The notes below the pieces were generated by a model that saw nothing but the letters and a program-made list of their open reading frames with translations, ran no database searches and had not been told where the DNA came from. From the NCBI RefSeq assembly GCF_034424525.1, contig NZ_CP139980.1, positions 124,001 to 188,000 of the forward strand: 64,000 bases of DNA, in the 5' to 3' direction. This document shows, one piece after another, positions 1-7,736 of the stretch. Source of the DNA: Sphingobium yanoikuyae (lineage in GTDB: Bacteria; Pseudomonadota; Alphaproteobacteria; Sphingomonadales; Sphingomonadaceae). Numbering within the stretch: the first letter of the stretch is position 1; each line of letters begins with the position of its first letter. A program made the position numbers and the translations under genes.

Positions 1-1
1 G

Positions 2-427
2 CCGGTCAACAATATCGCTGATCTCACCAACTTCATGTGGCGGGGGATCGCGCCCAAGCCTCAGTGGCGTTGCCTCATTCCGCTGACGGGATTTGCCGAG
101 GCAGAAGGCGAGAAGGGATCGATGACCCGGACCTGGTTTCGCGTGAAGGATGCCCCGATCTTCGCTTGGGCGGGGATGTGGCGGCACAGCGATGAATGGG
201 GTGCAGTCTATTCGGGACTGATGACCGATGCGAACGCAGCGATCGCACCGGTCCACAACCGAATGCCCGTCCTGCTACAGGAGGACGAATATGATCGATG
301 GCTGCACGGCTCGCTCGCCGATGTTGAAGCGTTCCGGGATCGGGTGTTCCCGGACAAGTTGATCGAGATGGACAGGACCACCGAGCTGTGGTCGCGCCGC
401 GCGGCAAAATCGGCGGAGACGAACTAG
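2..427 (+). CDS. SOS response-associated peptidase (SRAP, HMCES/YedK-like), 5' end outside window
   Basis: The reading frame is open from the first bases of the window, so this is the C-terminal part of a longer protein. Residues such as RCLIPLTGF and the later PVHNRMPVLL segment match the core of SRAP proteins, which crosslink through an N-terminal Cys2 to abasic sites in single-stranded DNA and shield them during replication. The catalytic Cys lies outside the window and cannot be checked. The family is about 220-240 aa, so roughly 100 residues are missing. It ends 10 bp before the converging small gene. The family is certain enough; the activity of this copy cannot be judged. Confidence 0.88.
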   Translation, partial: PVNNIADLTNFMWRGIAPKPQWRCLIPLTGFAEAEGEKGSMTRTWFRVKDAPIFAWAGMWRHSDEWGAVYSGLMTDANAAIAPVHNRMPVLLQEDEYDRWLHGSLADVEAFRDRVFPDKLIEMDRTTELWSRRAAKSAETN

Positions 428-437
428 CCAGCGCCAG

Positions 438-635
438 TCAGGCGCGAAGACCCCTGCGCGCCATTTCCGACCTCGCCATGCGTCCGAGCGGCGCTGTGTC
501 GCTGGTCCCAAATATGTCCTCGAGATCGAGAAGATCTTCGTCGCCAAGCGCCCCGATCGACTGCTCGATCTCGCGAAGGGTGGAGATAGCGCGGGTGTCG
601 CGTCGAGCCCGCCATCGAGAGTGAAGGCGTTTCAT
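438..635 (-). CDS. Small conserved-type hypothetical protein, 65 aa
   Basis: A 65-codon frame starting at the ATG at 635 (MKRLHSRWRARRD). A longer in-frame extension to 740 exists, but its composition looks non-coding. The protein is basic at the N-terminus and acidic in the middle (GDEDLLDLEDIF), as in small cytoplasmic sphingomonad proteins of unknown role. It converges with the SRAP gene, leaving 10 bp. No domain is recognised. Confidence 0.5.
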   Translation of the reverse strand: MKRLHSRWRARRDTRAISTLREIEQSIGALGDEDLLDLEDIFGTSDTAPLGRMARSEMARRGLRA

Positions 636-1228
636 GGCGCGAGAGTAGCAAGGATGCGCGCGCCCAGCAGCGTATCGCGTTCCCTTTCCCCTGTTGAAAA
701 TTCGAATTGGCGACGTCCTAAGTCGCCTTCGTGATTGCAAATTCGACCCGATCTGGCCTAATTGACCTTGCCCGTGGAGACATGGGTGGAGGCGTCGAAA
801 CCTTCAAAAGCGAGAGCCGGTCCCAGCTATGGAGACCGGGTGGCGGACGCGTATGTCCAAGGCCACCCGGCCCAAAGGCGGCCGCGCCTGTCTCGTTTCA
901 GGTTTCGAACACTCTCTAGCTGAGGTCCCTGCGGCAGGGCGGGACGTTGGTATTTCCTACTTCATCATGCTTCGCCTTTTCTGGCAATGGTCACGTCGGC
1001 ATGTCGATCGACCCGGGGTGCAACAGTCTCTCCGGGGTCATGCGACGGCTGTTGTGATGCAGCCTTTCTCATAGTCGCATGCCGCAATGGGGTCGGTTCG
1101 TATCGAAGGGTGGCGCTTCAACAACCGTAGCTCGGGGTCATTGCTGCCCCAATGTTAGAATCGAAGTCACCGGCCCTCCGCCTCCCGGGAGGATCATACC
1201 GTCCGACGGGACGGATAGCGTAATCACA
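636..1228. other. Stretch without a recognised gene upstream of the IS110 transposase end
   Basis: About 590 bp with no frame that looks coding. It holds a hairpin with 6-bp arms (GGCGAC at 709-714, GTCGCC at 722-727) and, close to the transposase stop, a second small hairpin (CCGTCC/GGACGG at 1199-1214). Part of it is probably IS110 terminal sequence, but these elements usually lack long terminal inverted repeats, so the edge cannot be placed. Confidence 0.4.
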
Positions 1229-2389
1229 TCATGCGCGGGCGGCCTGCATCATCTGTCGATGCGGCTCGACGGTTTCCGACTTGAACTGGAAGTGGGTACC
1301 ATCGCGCCACATGCCGAACAGAATGACGGCCAGCTTGCGGGCGACCGCGACCTTCGCCTTGTTGAACCCGACCTTCTTTGCCAGCCTGACACCCCAGTCT
1401 TTCAAGGATGAGAAGGTCTTGGTGGCCGACAGCAATACCGTGGCGGCATTGACCATGTGGGTGCGTGTCAGTCGGTTGCCCATCTTGCTGATCTTGCCGT
1501 GGGTCAGGCTTTCGCCTGATTGGTACACGCGCGGTGTGAGGCCCAGATAGGCGGCGACATCATCAGCCCGTCGGAAGCGCGATGGCTCCTCGATCGCAGT
1601 GAAGAAGGACAGTGCCGTGATCGCACCAATGCCAGGCACCGCCATGAACCGTCGACAAATCGGGTTGGCGGCTGCCAGCGCTTCCAGTTCGGTCTCGATC
1701 CGTTCGGCATCCACCTGAAGCCGCTCACATAGATCGAGCACCGGCAGGATGCGCGGACGCAGGTTAAGGCCCTCATGATCCTGTATGATGAGCAATTGCT
1801 CAACGACCCGCTCCCTGTAGGTGGCGGAAGATTTGGCGCCGGGTTCAACCCGCCCACCGTAAACACGGAGCAGGCCACGGATCATGTTCTCGTTGGCCAG
1901 GCGCTGCTGGACGAGCCGATGGCGCATGATGAGTTGCGCGCGCACCTCGTAACAGGCAGCACTCTTCACATAGACCTCGGTCAGATAATCACGGCCGGTC
2001 CGCGTGATCTCGGCGATGCCCCGCGCGTCATTGGTATCGGTCTTATTGCGCTTGAGCGACAGGACGCGGTGGACCTGCAAGGCATCCATTACGGCAACCT
2101 GATAGCCCTGTCGGCGCAGACCGTCGGCGAGATGCGCTGACATCGCGCCGGTCTCCATGCCGACGACAGCGACGTTGGAGGCGAAGTTCTTCGCGAGATA
2201 GCGCCCGATCTCGGTCGGGTGCGTCTTCATCGAAACCTGGTGGACGACCTTGCCGTCGCGATCCAGCACGCACACCGACGTCGATTTTAAGCCAACATCC
2301 AGCCCGACCCAGACGCGGCCACATGCAGGGTCCACATCCGCCGCTGCCCGGATCGCCAGTATCTCGGGGTTCGTGATCTTCTTCGTCAT
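1229..2389 (-). CDS. IS110-family transposase, 386 aa
   Basis: Complete DEDD-type transposase. The N-terminal RuvC-like domain shows the acidic motifs GLDVGLKS (about residue 35), GMETG (about 78) and KTDTNDA (about 120). The C-terminal Transposase_20 domain shows PGIGAITA and the GKISKMGNRLTR segment. The start at 2389 is preferred because AGGGAG lies 9 nt upstream; earlier in-frame starts lack this. IS110 elements move through circular intermediates and usually have no target duplication, so the outer boundaries were not fixed. A gene 3' end at 2494-2622 sits directly upstream, suggesting the element landed in or next to that gene. Confidence 0.93.
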   Translation of the reverse strand: MTKKITNPEILAIRAAADVDPACGRVWVGLDVGLKSTSVCVLDRDGKVVHQVSMKTHPTEIGRYLAKNFASNVAVVGMETGAMSAHLADGLRRQGYQVAVMDALQVHRVLSLKRNKTDTNDARGIAEITRTGRDYLTEVYVKSAACYEVRAQLIMRHRLVQQRLANENMIRGLLRVYGGRVEPGAKSSATYRERVVEQLLIIQDHEGLNLRPRILPVLDLCERLQVDAERIETELEALAAANPICRRFMAVPGIGAITALSFFTAIEEPSRFRRADDVAAYLGLTPRVYQSGESLTHGKISKMGNRLTRTHMVNAATVLLSATKTFSSLKDWGVRLAKKVGFNKAKVAVARKLAVILFGMWRDGTHFQFKSETVEPHRQMMQAARA

Positions 2390-2493
2390 CGTGTCATCTC
2401 CCTTCATCGTGCAGCACCATCGTGCGCCTGTTTGCAGGAGAGAAAAGACCTCAGCTAAACCACAACCGGTTCCAACGCCGGCACGCCTCATAA

Positions 2494-2622
2494 TTCAGGG
2501 CGTGCCGCCGGCTGTCCGGAGAAGATGGCTTCGGGGTGGCGCGGGCGCTCGACAAAGGGAACTGGAGCGTGATCAACGACCTGAGCTTTGGTGGACGTCT
2601 GTCCGTCTCTCCAGCTTTTTGA
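2494..2622 (+). pseudogene. 3' remnant of an unrecognised gene next to IS110
   Basis: A frame open from 2494 to the TGA at 2620-2622 with no start codon. Its last 30 or so residues (ARALDKGNW, LSFGGRLSVSPAF) have coding-like composition. The stop overlaps the ATG of the following 75-aa gene by one base (TGATG), the spacing of translationally coupled genes. The simplest reading is that the 5' part of an upstream operon gene was lost when the IS110 element arrived. Function unknown. Confidence 0.4.
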
Positions 2623-2849
2623 TGGAGCCTGAAGACAAGGATCCGGTCGTCAGCGCGATCGGCGGGACCCTCGGGATCATCGGCGCTCTACTGGCGCGCG
2701 CTGGCGTCGCATCCCTGGAGGAATTTGCAGGCGCTCTGAGCGTCTATGCGCGCGTCACGCGCGAGACCGATCCCGATCAGGCCGAAATCCTGGACCAATG
2801 GGTGTCGATGCTACGTACCCTCGCGGCCCGCAGCGCCCCGCCCAACTAG
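2622..2849 (+). CDS. Small hypothetical protein, 75 aa
   Basis: ATG at 2622 overlaps the stop of the preceding remnant, and no strong Shine-Dalgarno is visible, consistent with coupling. The N-terminal half contains a weakly hydrophobic run (SAIGGTLGIIGALLARAG). The C-terminal half is acidic and helical (TRETDPDQAEILDQW). It ends 21 bp before the converging relaxase gene. No family recognised. Confidence 0.5.
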   Translation: MEPEDKDPVVSAIGGTLGIIGALLARAGVASLEEFAGALSVYARVTRETDPDQAEILDQWVSMLRTLAARSAPPN

Positions 2850-2870
2850 CGGCGCGGCGCAACCGATCGC

Positions 2871-4007
2871 TCAGCGTTCCCGGTCACGCGGCTTGTGCGG
2901 CTCCCGGTCTGGCTTGTCCGCAGCCTTGGATCCCATCTCTGGCGTGCGCTCCCCCTGCCCGGCTGCGCGCTGCGCCATCATGATCTCACGCGCACGGGCA
3001 AGGCGCCGGGACACGGCCGGCGGCATGGCGGCCACGAAGCTGGTCACATCCTGCGCCAGCGCCAGATCCTCTTCCTTGCCCGTTGCCGCGAGCGCGGCGG
3101 CCGCCTGCGCATAGGTCGCACGAATGAACTTCTGACGGCCAAGCGCCGCCACATCCTCGGCCCTGCGTTCGGGCTCGGCAGAGTTCGCGAAGGTTTCAGC
3201 GCGCTCTTCGGTCAGGCGGTGAATGTCGAGCCCCTTGCCCTCTCCTGCGCCAAGGCCGTCGGTCCGCGCGTCGAGATGCCGCGCCGAAGAGCGGATGCGC
3301 TTCTGGACATGGCCCCGCGCCCGGCGCGGCGTGGCTTCGGCGGCGACCCCCCGCTCGCGCAGCTCATGCGCAAAGCTTTCACGCCAATGATGCAGGTCGG
3401 CTTTGCGCGGATTGAACCGGGTGCCGTCCTCGCCCTGGGTGGCGACGGTCAGATGAACATGGGGATGGTCCGTGTCGGTGTGCAGCGCGACCATATAGGC
3501 AAACTGCCCCTCAAACTCGACGCGGGCAAAAGCCTGAACTGCGTCATGGATGGTCGCGGCATCGGTCGTGCCGCCCGGCATCGACAGCACCATCGACATC
3601 GACGTCGGCCGATCGCGTCCAGTCGGGTTCATCGCATCGTCGAGCATCGCCCAGTCGCTGGCGATTGCCTTCAGCCGCTTCTCGTCGGTGATGATCTCGC
3701 CTTCACTGCTGCGCACCTCGAGTTTGCCATGCCGCGAGATGTAGCCGAAATGCTCGGAGAGATGCGCAGGCCCCCGCTGCTTGCCCGAGATCTTGACCAT
3801 GACCTCGGGCGCCTTGCGCACGATGCGCTCGAGCTTGGCGCGCGCCTGCGCGGGCGTGAGCATGGCCGAGCCATCACCGCCCGCACTGCTCCGGCCGCCC
3901 CGTATCCGCAACGTCGCGCCTTTCAACGTACGCTTGCCGCCGCTCGGCGGGCGCCAGGCCTCCATCAGGCTCGGGAGCGGCAGGACGTCTTCGTCGCCGC
4001 CGCTCAT
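2871..4007 (-). CDS. mobA: Mobilization relaxase (MobA/VirD2-like HUH nuclease), 378 aa
   Basis: Relaxases nick one strand at oriT and stay covalently attached while leading it into the recipient. The metal-binding three-His region is clear (HTDTDHPHVHL, about residue 175). Upstream is FGYISRHGK, resembling the YIxRxG segment of VirD2-type relaxases. The C-terminal third is Arg/Glu/Ala-rich and tapers into a charged tail. The start at 4007 is chosen because its ATGA overlaps the stop of the upstream mobC-like gene. With that gene it forms a two-gene mobilization operon. No coupling protein or type IV secretion genes are in the window, so transfer would need help from elsewhere. Confidence 0.86.
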   Translation of the reverse strand: MSGGDEDVLPLPSLMEAWRPPSGGKRTLKGATLRIRGGRSSAGGDGSAMLTPAQARAKLERIVRKAPEVMVKISGKQRGPAHLSEHFGYISRHGKLEVRSSEGEIITDEKRLKAIASDWAMLDDAMNPTGRDRPTSMSMVLSMPGGTTDAATIHDAVQAFARVEFEGQFAYMVALHTDTDHPHVHLTVATQGEDGTRFNPRKADLHHWRESFAHELRERGVAAEATPRRARGHVQKRIRSSARHLDARTDGLGAGEGKGLDIHRLTEERAETFANSAEPERRAEDVAALGRQKFIRATYAQAAAALAATGKEEDLALAQDVTSFVAAMPPAVSRRLARAREIMMAQRAAGQGERTPEMGSKAADKPDREPHKPRDRER

Positions 4008-4534
4008 GCCGGCGTATCCCAATAGCTCGCATCGCCCTTGAGCGCCTGGCCCAGCGCCGCGAGCTTCTTGTCCACATCATCGCGGAAGGACGCAACGCGA
4101 GCGGCCTCCCGTGCGAGGTCGAGGCCGGAATCGACCATCGTCGCGGCGTGCAGAGCGTGGACCGCCTGATTGAGGTTGATGCCGATGCGGTTGAGCTCGC
4201 GCCAGGACTGCGCGATCGCCGCGCGATCGGGACGCGGTGGCGGTGCCTTGCCGAAGAGACGCCGGCGCAAAAGGGCAACGATCCATTCGGTGCGCTTGAG
4301 GCCACGCGCCTCCGCCGCCGCATCGAGCAAGGCCAGGTCGCTCGGGGTCAGGCGAACCTCGACCCGGCCCGTCGTGCGCTCGCGAGGCGCCGGCACCACG
4401 ACATCGTCCGCGTTCGTGCGCAGCGCCTCGTCGACCAGCCCACGCAGCAGTGCCGAGCGGCCGCCGCGGGAGGCTGCCATCGCATCGAAGCGCGCCGCGA
4501 GATCATCGGGCAGGCGGAGGCCGAAAAAAGCCAT
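4004..4534 (-). CDS. MobC-like relaxosome accessory protein, 176 aa
   Basis: The N-terminus (MAFFGLRLPDDLAARFDAMA) looks like a ribbon-helix-helix strand and helix. A second similar unit follows at about residues 55-95 (RVEVRLTPSDLALLDAAAEA). The C-terminal part carries LNRIGINLNQAVHAL, which resembles the MobC segment LNQIGVNLNQIA. Such proteins bind oriT and open it for the relaxase. AGGA lies 6 nt before the ATG. The gene overlaps mobA by 4 bp. A tandem RHH arrangement would let it act as both relaxosome component and autorepressor; the palindrome at 4605-4622, 71 nt upstream, is a candidate site. Confidence 0.75.
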   Translation of the reverse strand: MAFFGLRLPDDLAARFDAMAASRGGRSALLRGLVDEALRTNADDVVVPAPRERTTGRVEVRLTPSDLALLDAAAEARGLKRTEWIVALLRRRLFGKAPPPRPDRAAIAQSWRELNRIGINLNQAVHALHAATMVDSGLDLAREAARVASFRDDVDKKLAALGQALKGDASYWDTPA

Positions 4535-4604
4535 GCGCCATCCTATTGTTAAACATCCCCGGCGACAAGCCTATCCGGCCCTCACCTTAATTGACCCCTT
4601 CCAT

Positions 4605-4622
4605 AGTCTGCTCAAGCAGACT
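4605..4622. promoter_or_regulatory. Palindrome AGTCTGCT-CA-AGCAGACT upstream of mobC-mobA
   Basis: Perfect 8-bp arms around a 2-bp centre. Almost the same sequence (arms GTCTGCT/AGCAGAC, centre CG) stands at 7270-7285 upstream of the par operon. Two copies before the two linked operons suggest one shared DNA-binding protein, such as the RHH protein or ParB encoded between them. It could equally be part of oriT. Confidence 0.6.
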
Positions 4623-4681
4623 CGCAGCCTCTCTGGAAGAAGCGCCTCACCGGCTGCGCAAGCAAGCCCGAAATGATCGTT

Positions 4682-4723
4682 GAAAAGAAAATGGCGGCAT
4701 CCCTGAAGGAGGGATGCCGCCAT
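4682..4723 (-). terminator. Rho-independent terminator of the par operon
   Basis: Perfect 14-bp arms at 4691-4704 and 4710-4723 with a 5-nt loop. Read on the minus strand the stem is followed by TTTTCTTTT. It lies 65 bp beyond the last gene of the par operon (stop at 4788), isolating that operon from mobC-mobA. Confidence 0.88.
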
Positions 4724-4787
4724 CATTCGATCTGAAAATTCAAGCTTACTGACGCGGAGTGAGTGGTGCTGTTGGCCGGGGCCAGCG

Positions 4788-5000
4788 CTACCCATCATTG
4801 TCCGGGTGCGGCGGGTTGGCCTCGTCGATCAAGCGCTGGATGGCCGCGATCGGCGTATCATCCTCGAGCCGGATCATCGCGCCGCAGGAACAGGCAGCGG
4901 CTTTCTGCAAGCGCATCTGCCGGTACGGAACACTCAGTTCGGCTCCACATTTCGGGCAATCCACCTGTGCGCAGATATCGTCCAGTTCGCCGGTCATCAT
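4788..5000 (-). CDS. Small zinc-ribbon-like protein, 70 aa
   Basis: Two cysteine pairs (CPKC and, 23 residues on, CSC) suggest a single zinc-binding ribbon; the C-terminus is acidic. An upstream ATG at 5024 exists, but AAGGAGG ends just before the two ATGs at 5000 and 4997. The second of these has the better spacing (4 nt), so the true start may be 4997. The gene is the last of the par operon, 59 bp after parB and just before the terminator. Role unknown. Confidence 0.6.
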   Translation of the reverse strand: MMTGELDDICAQVDCPKCGAELSVPYRQMRLQKAAACSCGAMIRLEDDTPIAAIQRLIDEANPPHPDNDG

Positions 5001-5059
5001 GCCTCCTTGCGCGAAGCGACTCATCGCAGGTTGAGAAACAGCCTACTCCAGTCCAGCGC

Positions 5060-5956
5060 TCATTCGAACGACAGATCGCGCGAGGCGACCTCACCCTCAT
5101 CGCCGTCATCGAACACCACCCGAACGCGCTCGGGCAATATGAGCCGGGCGGATCGGGCGCCGACCATCACCTTGACGGGGCTGGGCGCCACGATCGGACG
5201 CGCGTGCCCTGCCCGGCCCGTCGGCTTGGCTGGCGATGGTGCGGCGGGCACGGCTGCCGGCGCGGTGGGCGCAGGCGCGGAACCGGCATCGACCGCACCC
5301 TTGAGCGAGGCAATGAACCGGCTACCTTCGGCAAGCGTGACGCCACGCTCGCCCAGTCCTGCGACGAACCCGCGCACCTCGACCGGATGCTTGCGGGCGG
5401 CGCGGTGGAGATCGTAGAGGACGCGGATGGGGGCCTTGTCGATCGCCTCGCGCAGATAAGGCTCCATCTCGCCATAGGCTGCGTAGAGCGAGACGAACTG
5501 CTTGGACCGGCCGAGCGCCTTGGCGATCTCGGCCTGGGTCTTGCCCTGCGCCAGCATGCGCTCGACGCCAAGCGCGAGTTCACGCGACGAGAGGCTGGCG
5601 CGCTGATCATTCTCGACGATCTGATCGGCGAGGACGTCACCGCCCTCCCCCGCTTCGCTGACGATCGCCGGAATGGTCGTCTTGCCCGCCGCGAGCGATG
5701 CGCGGTAGCGCCGTTCGCCCATGCGGATGACATGCTTGCCGTCCGCATTCCTGGGGCGAACGATGATCGGCTGCAGCACGCCGCGCACCTCGATCGACGC
5801 TGCAAGCTCGGCGAGTTCCACTTCGTCGAAGTGCGTGCGCGGATTGCCGGGGTCGGGCATCACCCAGTCGAGCGGCAAGTCCTCGACGCGCCGTGCGCTC
5901 TCATGCGCGCCCACGAGCATTCCGAACTCTTCGGCGCGCTGATCGAATTTGCCCAT
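5060..5956 (-). CDS. parB: ParB/Spo0J-type partition protein, 298 aa
   Basis: Centromere-binding CTPase of a type I partition system. The N-terminal ParB domain shows NPRTHFDEVELAELAASI, the VLQPIIVRP box, and GERRYRAS (CTP-binding region, about residue 80). A helix-turn-helix follows (TQAEIAKALGRSKQFVSLY, about 140-160). An Ala/Pro-rich linker leads to the C-terminal dimerisation region. The ATG overlaps the parA stop (ATGA). Its sites are not proven; the GTCTGCT palindromes at 4605 and 7270 are candidates. It differs clearly from the second ParB at 50000-51040. Confidence 0.92.
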   Translation of the reverse strand: MGKFDQRAEEFGMLVGAHESARRVEDLPLDWVMPDPGNPRTHFDEVELAELAASIEVRGVLQPIIVRPRNADGKHVIRMGERRYRASLAAGKTTIPAIVSEAGEGGDVLADQIVENDQRASLSSRELALGVERMLAQGKTQAEIAKALGRSKQFVSLYAAYGEMEPYLREAIDKAPIRVLYDLHRAARKHPVEVRGFVAGLGERGVTLAEGSRFIASLKGAVDAGSAPAPTAPAAVPAAPSPAKPTGRAGHARPIVAPSPVKVMVGARSARLILPERVRVVFDDGDEGEVASRDLSFE

Positions 5957-6720
5957 CAGGCGCTCTCCTTCGCCCGCGCATCGACGCGCCGTTCTACTTC
6001 GGCGAGGATCGAGCGGATCTCGTCCGAGGCCGCCTTGGCGCCGCTGCCCGTTTCATGCCAGACCGCATGATGGTTCTCGGCCGAATGCTTGTAGGTCGGG
6101 CGCGCCTTCACGAAGGCCGGGAACATGAGCGCCGGGCCGACCGCCTGGGTGAGCTTGACCGCATTGTCCATGTCCCGCTTGTCGAAGGCATTGACCATCG
6201 AGGGCAGCAGCCCGAGGAAATTGACCTTGCGCCCGCCGCGCGCGCCCTCGGCCTTCTTGAGCGCGGTCAGCAGCATCTTGGCGCATTCCAGCGAATCCTC
6301 GGCGACCTGAACCGGCGCGATGACTTCGTCCGCGACCGCCATCGCGCTCAAGGTGAGCTCGTCCCATTTGGGTCCGGTGTCGATCACACAATAATCGAAG
6401 TGGTGAGGCAGCTCGCGGAAGCGGACGATAAAGTCATGCACGTCCTGCGCGGCCTTGACCATCTGGAGACGCGGATCGGCCGCGAACACGGTGATGCCGG
6501 CTGCGTCGTCCAGCGCCAGTTTTGCGTCGGGATCGAACAGGTCGGCGGAAAACCAGCCGGTCCGTTCCTTCGCGAGCCGGCGGGTCGAAGATCCCTGCGG
6601 ATCGAGATCAATGAACGCGACCCGCCGCCCTGCCTGCTCGGCCAGATACCAGGCGAGATGGGTTGCAAAGAAGGTCTTGCCGACGCCGCCCTTGAGCAGG
6701 CTGATGACGATGGTCTTCAC
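5956..6720 (-). CDS. parA: ParA-type partition ATPase, 254 aa
   Basis: Deviant Walker A motif KGGVGKT at residues 10-16 and FIDLDPQGS at about 37; the Walker B region reads YCVIDTGPKW. The short N-terminus without a DNA-binding domain fits ParA type Ib or a MinD-like ATPase, so autoregulation probably depends on the RHH protein upstream. The start is GTG at 6720 with GGGAAA 8 nt upstream; the nearby ATGs are out of frame. It is 27 bp after the 58-aa membrane protein gene and overlaps parB. Confidence 0.92.
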   Translation of the reverse strand: MKTIVISLLKGGVGKTFFATHLAWYLAEQAGRRVAFIDLDPQGSSTRRLAKERTGWFSADLFDPDAKLALDDAAGITVFAADPRLQMVKAAQDVHDFIVRFRELPHHFDYCVIDTGPKWDELTLSAMAVADEVIAPVQVAEDSLECAKMLLTALKKAEGARGGRKVNFLGLLPSMVNAFDKRDMDNAVKLTQAVGPALMFPAFVKARPTYKHSAENHHAVWHETGSGAKAASDEIRSILAEVERRVDARAKESA

Positions 6721-6747
6721 ATCATGTTTCCCTGCCAGGCGCCGCGC

Positions 6748-6924
6748 TCAGAAATCGTCGCCACCGTTGCGAAGGTTGCGCTCATAATGGTCGCGCGCCG
6801 ACCAGTCCCCGCCGCCGCTGCCGAACCGGGGGCCGACATCGCGGAACAGATAGACGGTGAAGGCGAAGCACGCGAAACCGAAGAGGATCGCGTGATCGGG
6901 ATGCTGGGAAAAATATTCCGCCAT
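6748..6924 (-). CDS. 58-aa protein with one predicted membrane segment, within the par operon
   Basis: This frame is short but sits exactly between two operon genes, 2 bp after the RHH gene stop. The sequence starts MAEYFSQHPDHA, has a hydrophobic segment (AILFGFACFAFTVYLF, residues 12-27), then a Gly-rich and charged tail ending NLRNGGDDF. Topology would be a single-pass inner-membrane protein with a cytoplasmic tail. A membrane protein inside a parA operon is uncommon; it might anchor or modulate partition, but this is inference. No family recognised. Confidence 0.62.
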   Translation of the reverse strand: MAEYFSQHPDHAILFGFACFAFTVYLFRDVGPRFGSGGGDWSARDHYERNLRNGGDDF

Positions 6925-6926
6925 GA

Positions 6927-7160
6927 TCAGTCTCCTGTAGCAGCCGCGGGCCGGGGCTGCCGGCCGCGTTGGTCGCGAAGTTCCGCATCGGGGACATCAA
7001 GACCATAGGTTTGCTTCAGCGCGTTCATGACGAGCGCGCGGATGGTGATATTATCGTGGTCGAGCGCGAGCCTCGCGATCGCGGCGTGCATCTGCGGGGT
7101 GACCCGCAGCTGCAGAAAGGCCGAGCGCCGTTCCTCGCTCCCCTGCCCCTCCGTCACCAT
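6927..7160 (-). CDS. Ribbon-helix-helix-like small protein, first gene of the par operon, 77 aa
   Basis: The strand-helix-helix pattern FLQLRVTPQMHAAIARLAL followed by ITIRALVMNALKQTYGL is that of an Arc/CopG-type fold. The start at 7160 is chosen because AGGAG lies 7 nt upstream; the long N-terminal extension in the same frame crosses the operator palindromes and is not coding-like. Position and fold suggest an autoregulator of the par operon. Two palindromes (7203-7222 and 7270-7285) lie 43-125 nt upstream. Confidence 0.72.
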   Translation of the reverse strand: MVTEGQGSEERRSAFLQLRVTPQMHAAIARLALDHDNITIRALVMNALKQTYGLDVPDAELRDQRGRQPRPAAATGD

Positions 7161-7202
7161 ATGCTCTCTCTCCTCTCGCGCTGCCCGGATGATCCGCGCC
7201 CA

Positions 7203-7222
7203 CCGTATTGAATTCAATACGG
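7203..7222. promoter_or_regulatory. Perfect 20-bp palindrome CCGTATTGAATTCAATACGG
   Basis: Uninterrupted palindrome 43 bp upstream of the RHH gene start, in an otherwise GC-rich region. Size and position fit an operator for a dimeric repressor, with the RHH protein as the natural candidate. Confidence 0.65.
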
Positions 7223-7269
7223 TCGCGATGAGGCGTCTCCCCGGCACGACCGGCGCAGCGCGCACCAAA

Positions 7270-7285
7270 GTCTGCTCGAGCAGAC
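7270..7285. promoter_or_regulatory. Palindrome GTCTGCTCGAGCAGAC upstream of the par operon
   Basis: Perfect 16-bp palindrome, second copy of the motif at 4605-4622. It lies between the DUF3768 gene and the par operon. Candidate binding site for ParB or the RHH protein. Confidence 0.6.
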
Positions 7286-7314
7286 GTTGCCCGGCACCGC
7301 CTTCATGAGGAGGG

Positions 7315-7337
7315 CTGGCCCCGCCGCGCGGGGCCAG
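7315..7337 (-). terminator. GC-rich hairpin after the DUF3768 gene
   Basis: Arms CTGGCCCC and GGGGCCAG around a 7-nt loop, directly downstream of the stop at 7344. There is no T tract, so termination is uncertain. Confidence 0.35.
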
Positions 7338-7343
7338 CATGGC

Positions 7344-7736
7344 TTAATACTCTTGCGCGAGAAGAATGGTCAGCACGCGCGTGGTGACATTCTCGTCGGT
7401 CGGATCGGGCGAGCCGAACTCCAGCGCGCGGTCATAATAGTCGATCTTCCAGTAGAGCACCGCGTCGCGGAAGGTGAACCGGCCGAAATCGCGCTCGCCA
7501 TGCGGATCCACGTCGGGACCGAAGCTGTCATAGTCGCGGATGGTGCGCAGCAATTGCGCCCGGGCCTGAAAGTTGCGGAACAGGCTGACGTCGCCGATCA
7601 GGCTCTGAACGCCGATGGTCATGACCACGCGGTTATGGCCTGGCTGGGTGAGTGAGCGGCGCAGCGCGTCATTGAGCTGGGCGATGGTTGCAGTGCGATC
7701 GGGCTGCGAAGAGGTATGGCTCTGATGCTCGGGCAT
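7344..7736 (-). CDS. DUF3768 domain protein, 130 aa
   Basis: The body (TIGVQSLIGDVSLFRNFQ, then YDSFGPDVDPHGERDFG and LYWKIDYYD) matches the DUF3768 family, small proteins common on alphaproteobacterial plasmids. Start at 7736 (MPEHQSHTSS); the longer frame upstream has non-coding composition. The family's role is unknown; members usually sit among ssb, antirestriction and ParB-like genes, as others in this window do. Confidence 0.75.
   Translation of the reverse strand: MPEHQSHTSSQPDRTATIAQLNDALRRSLTQPGHNRVVMTIGVQSLIGDVSLFRNFQARAQLLRTIRDYDSFGPDVDPHGERDFGRFTFRDAVLYWKIDYYDRALEFGSPDPTDENVTTRVLTILLAQEY

Noticed and set aside
829..1411. Plus-strand frames between 829 and 1411
   Set aside because: Composition is not coding-like, the second overlaps the IS110 transposase on the other strand, and no family is recognised.
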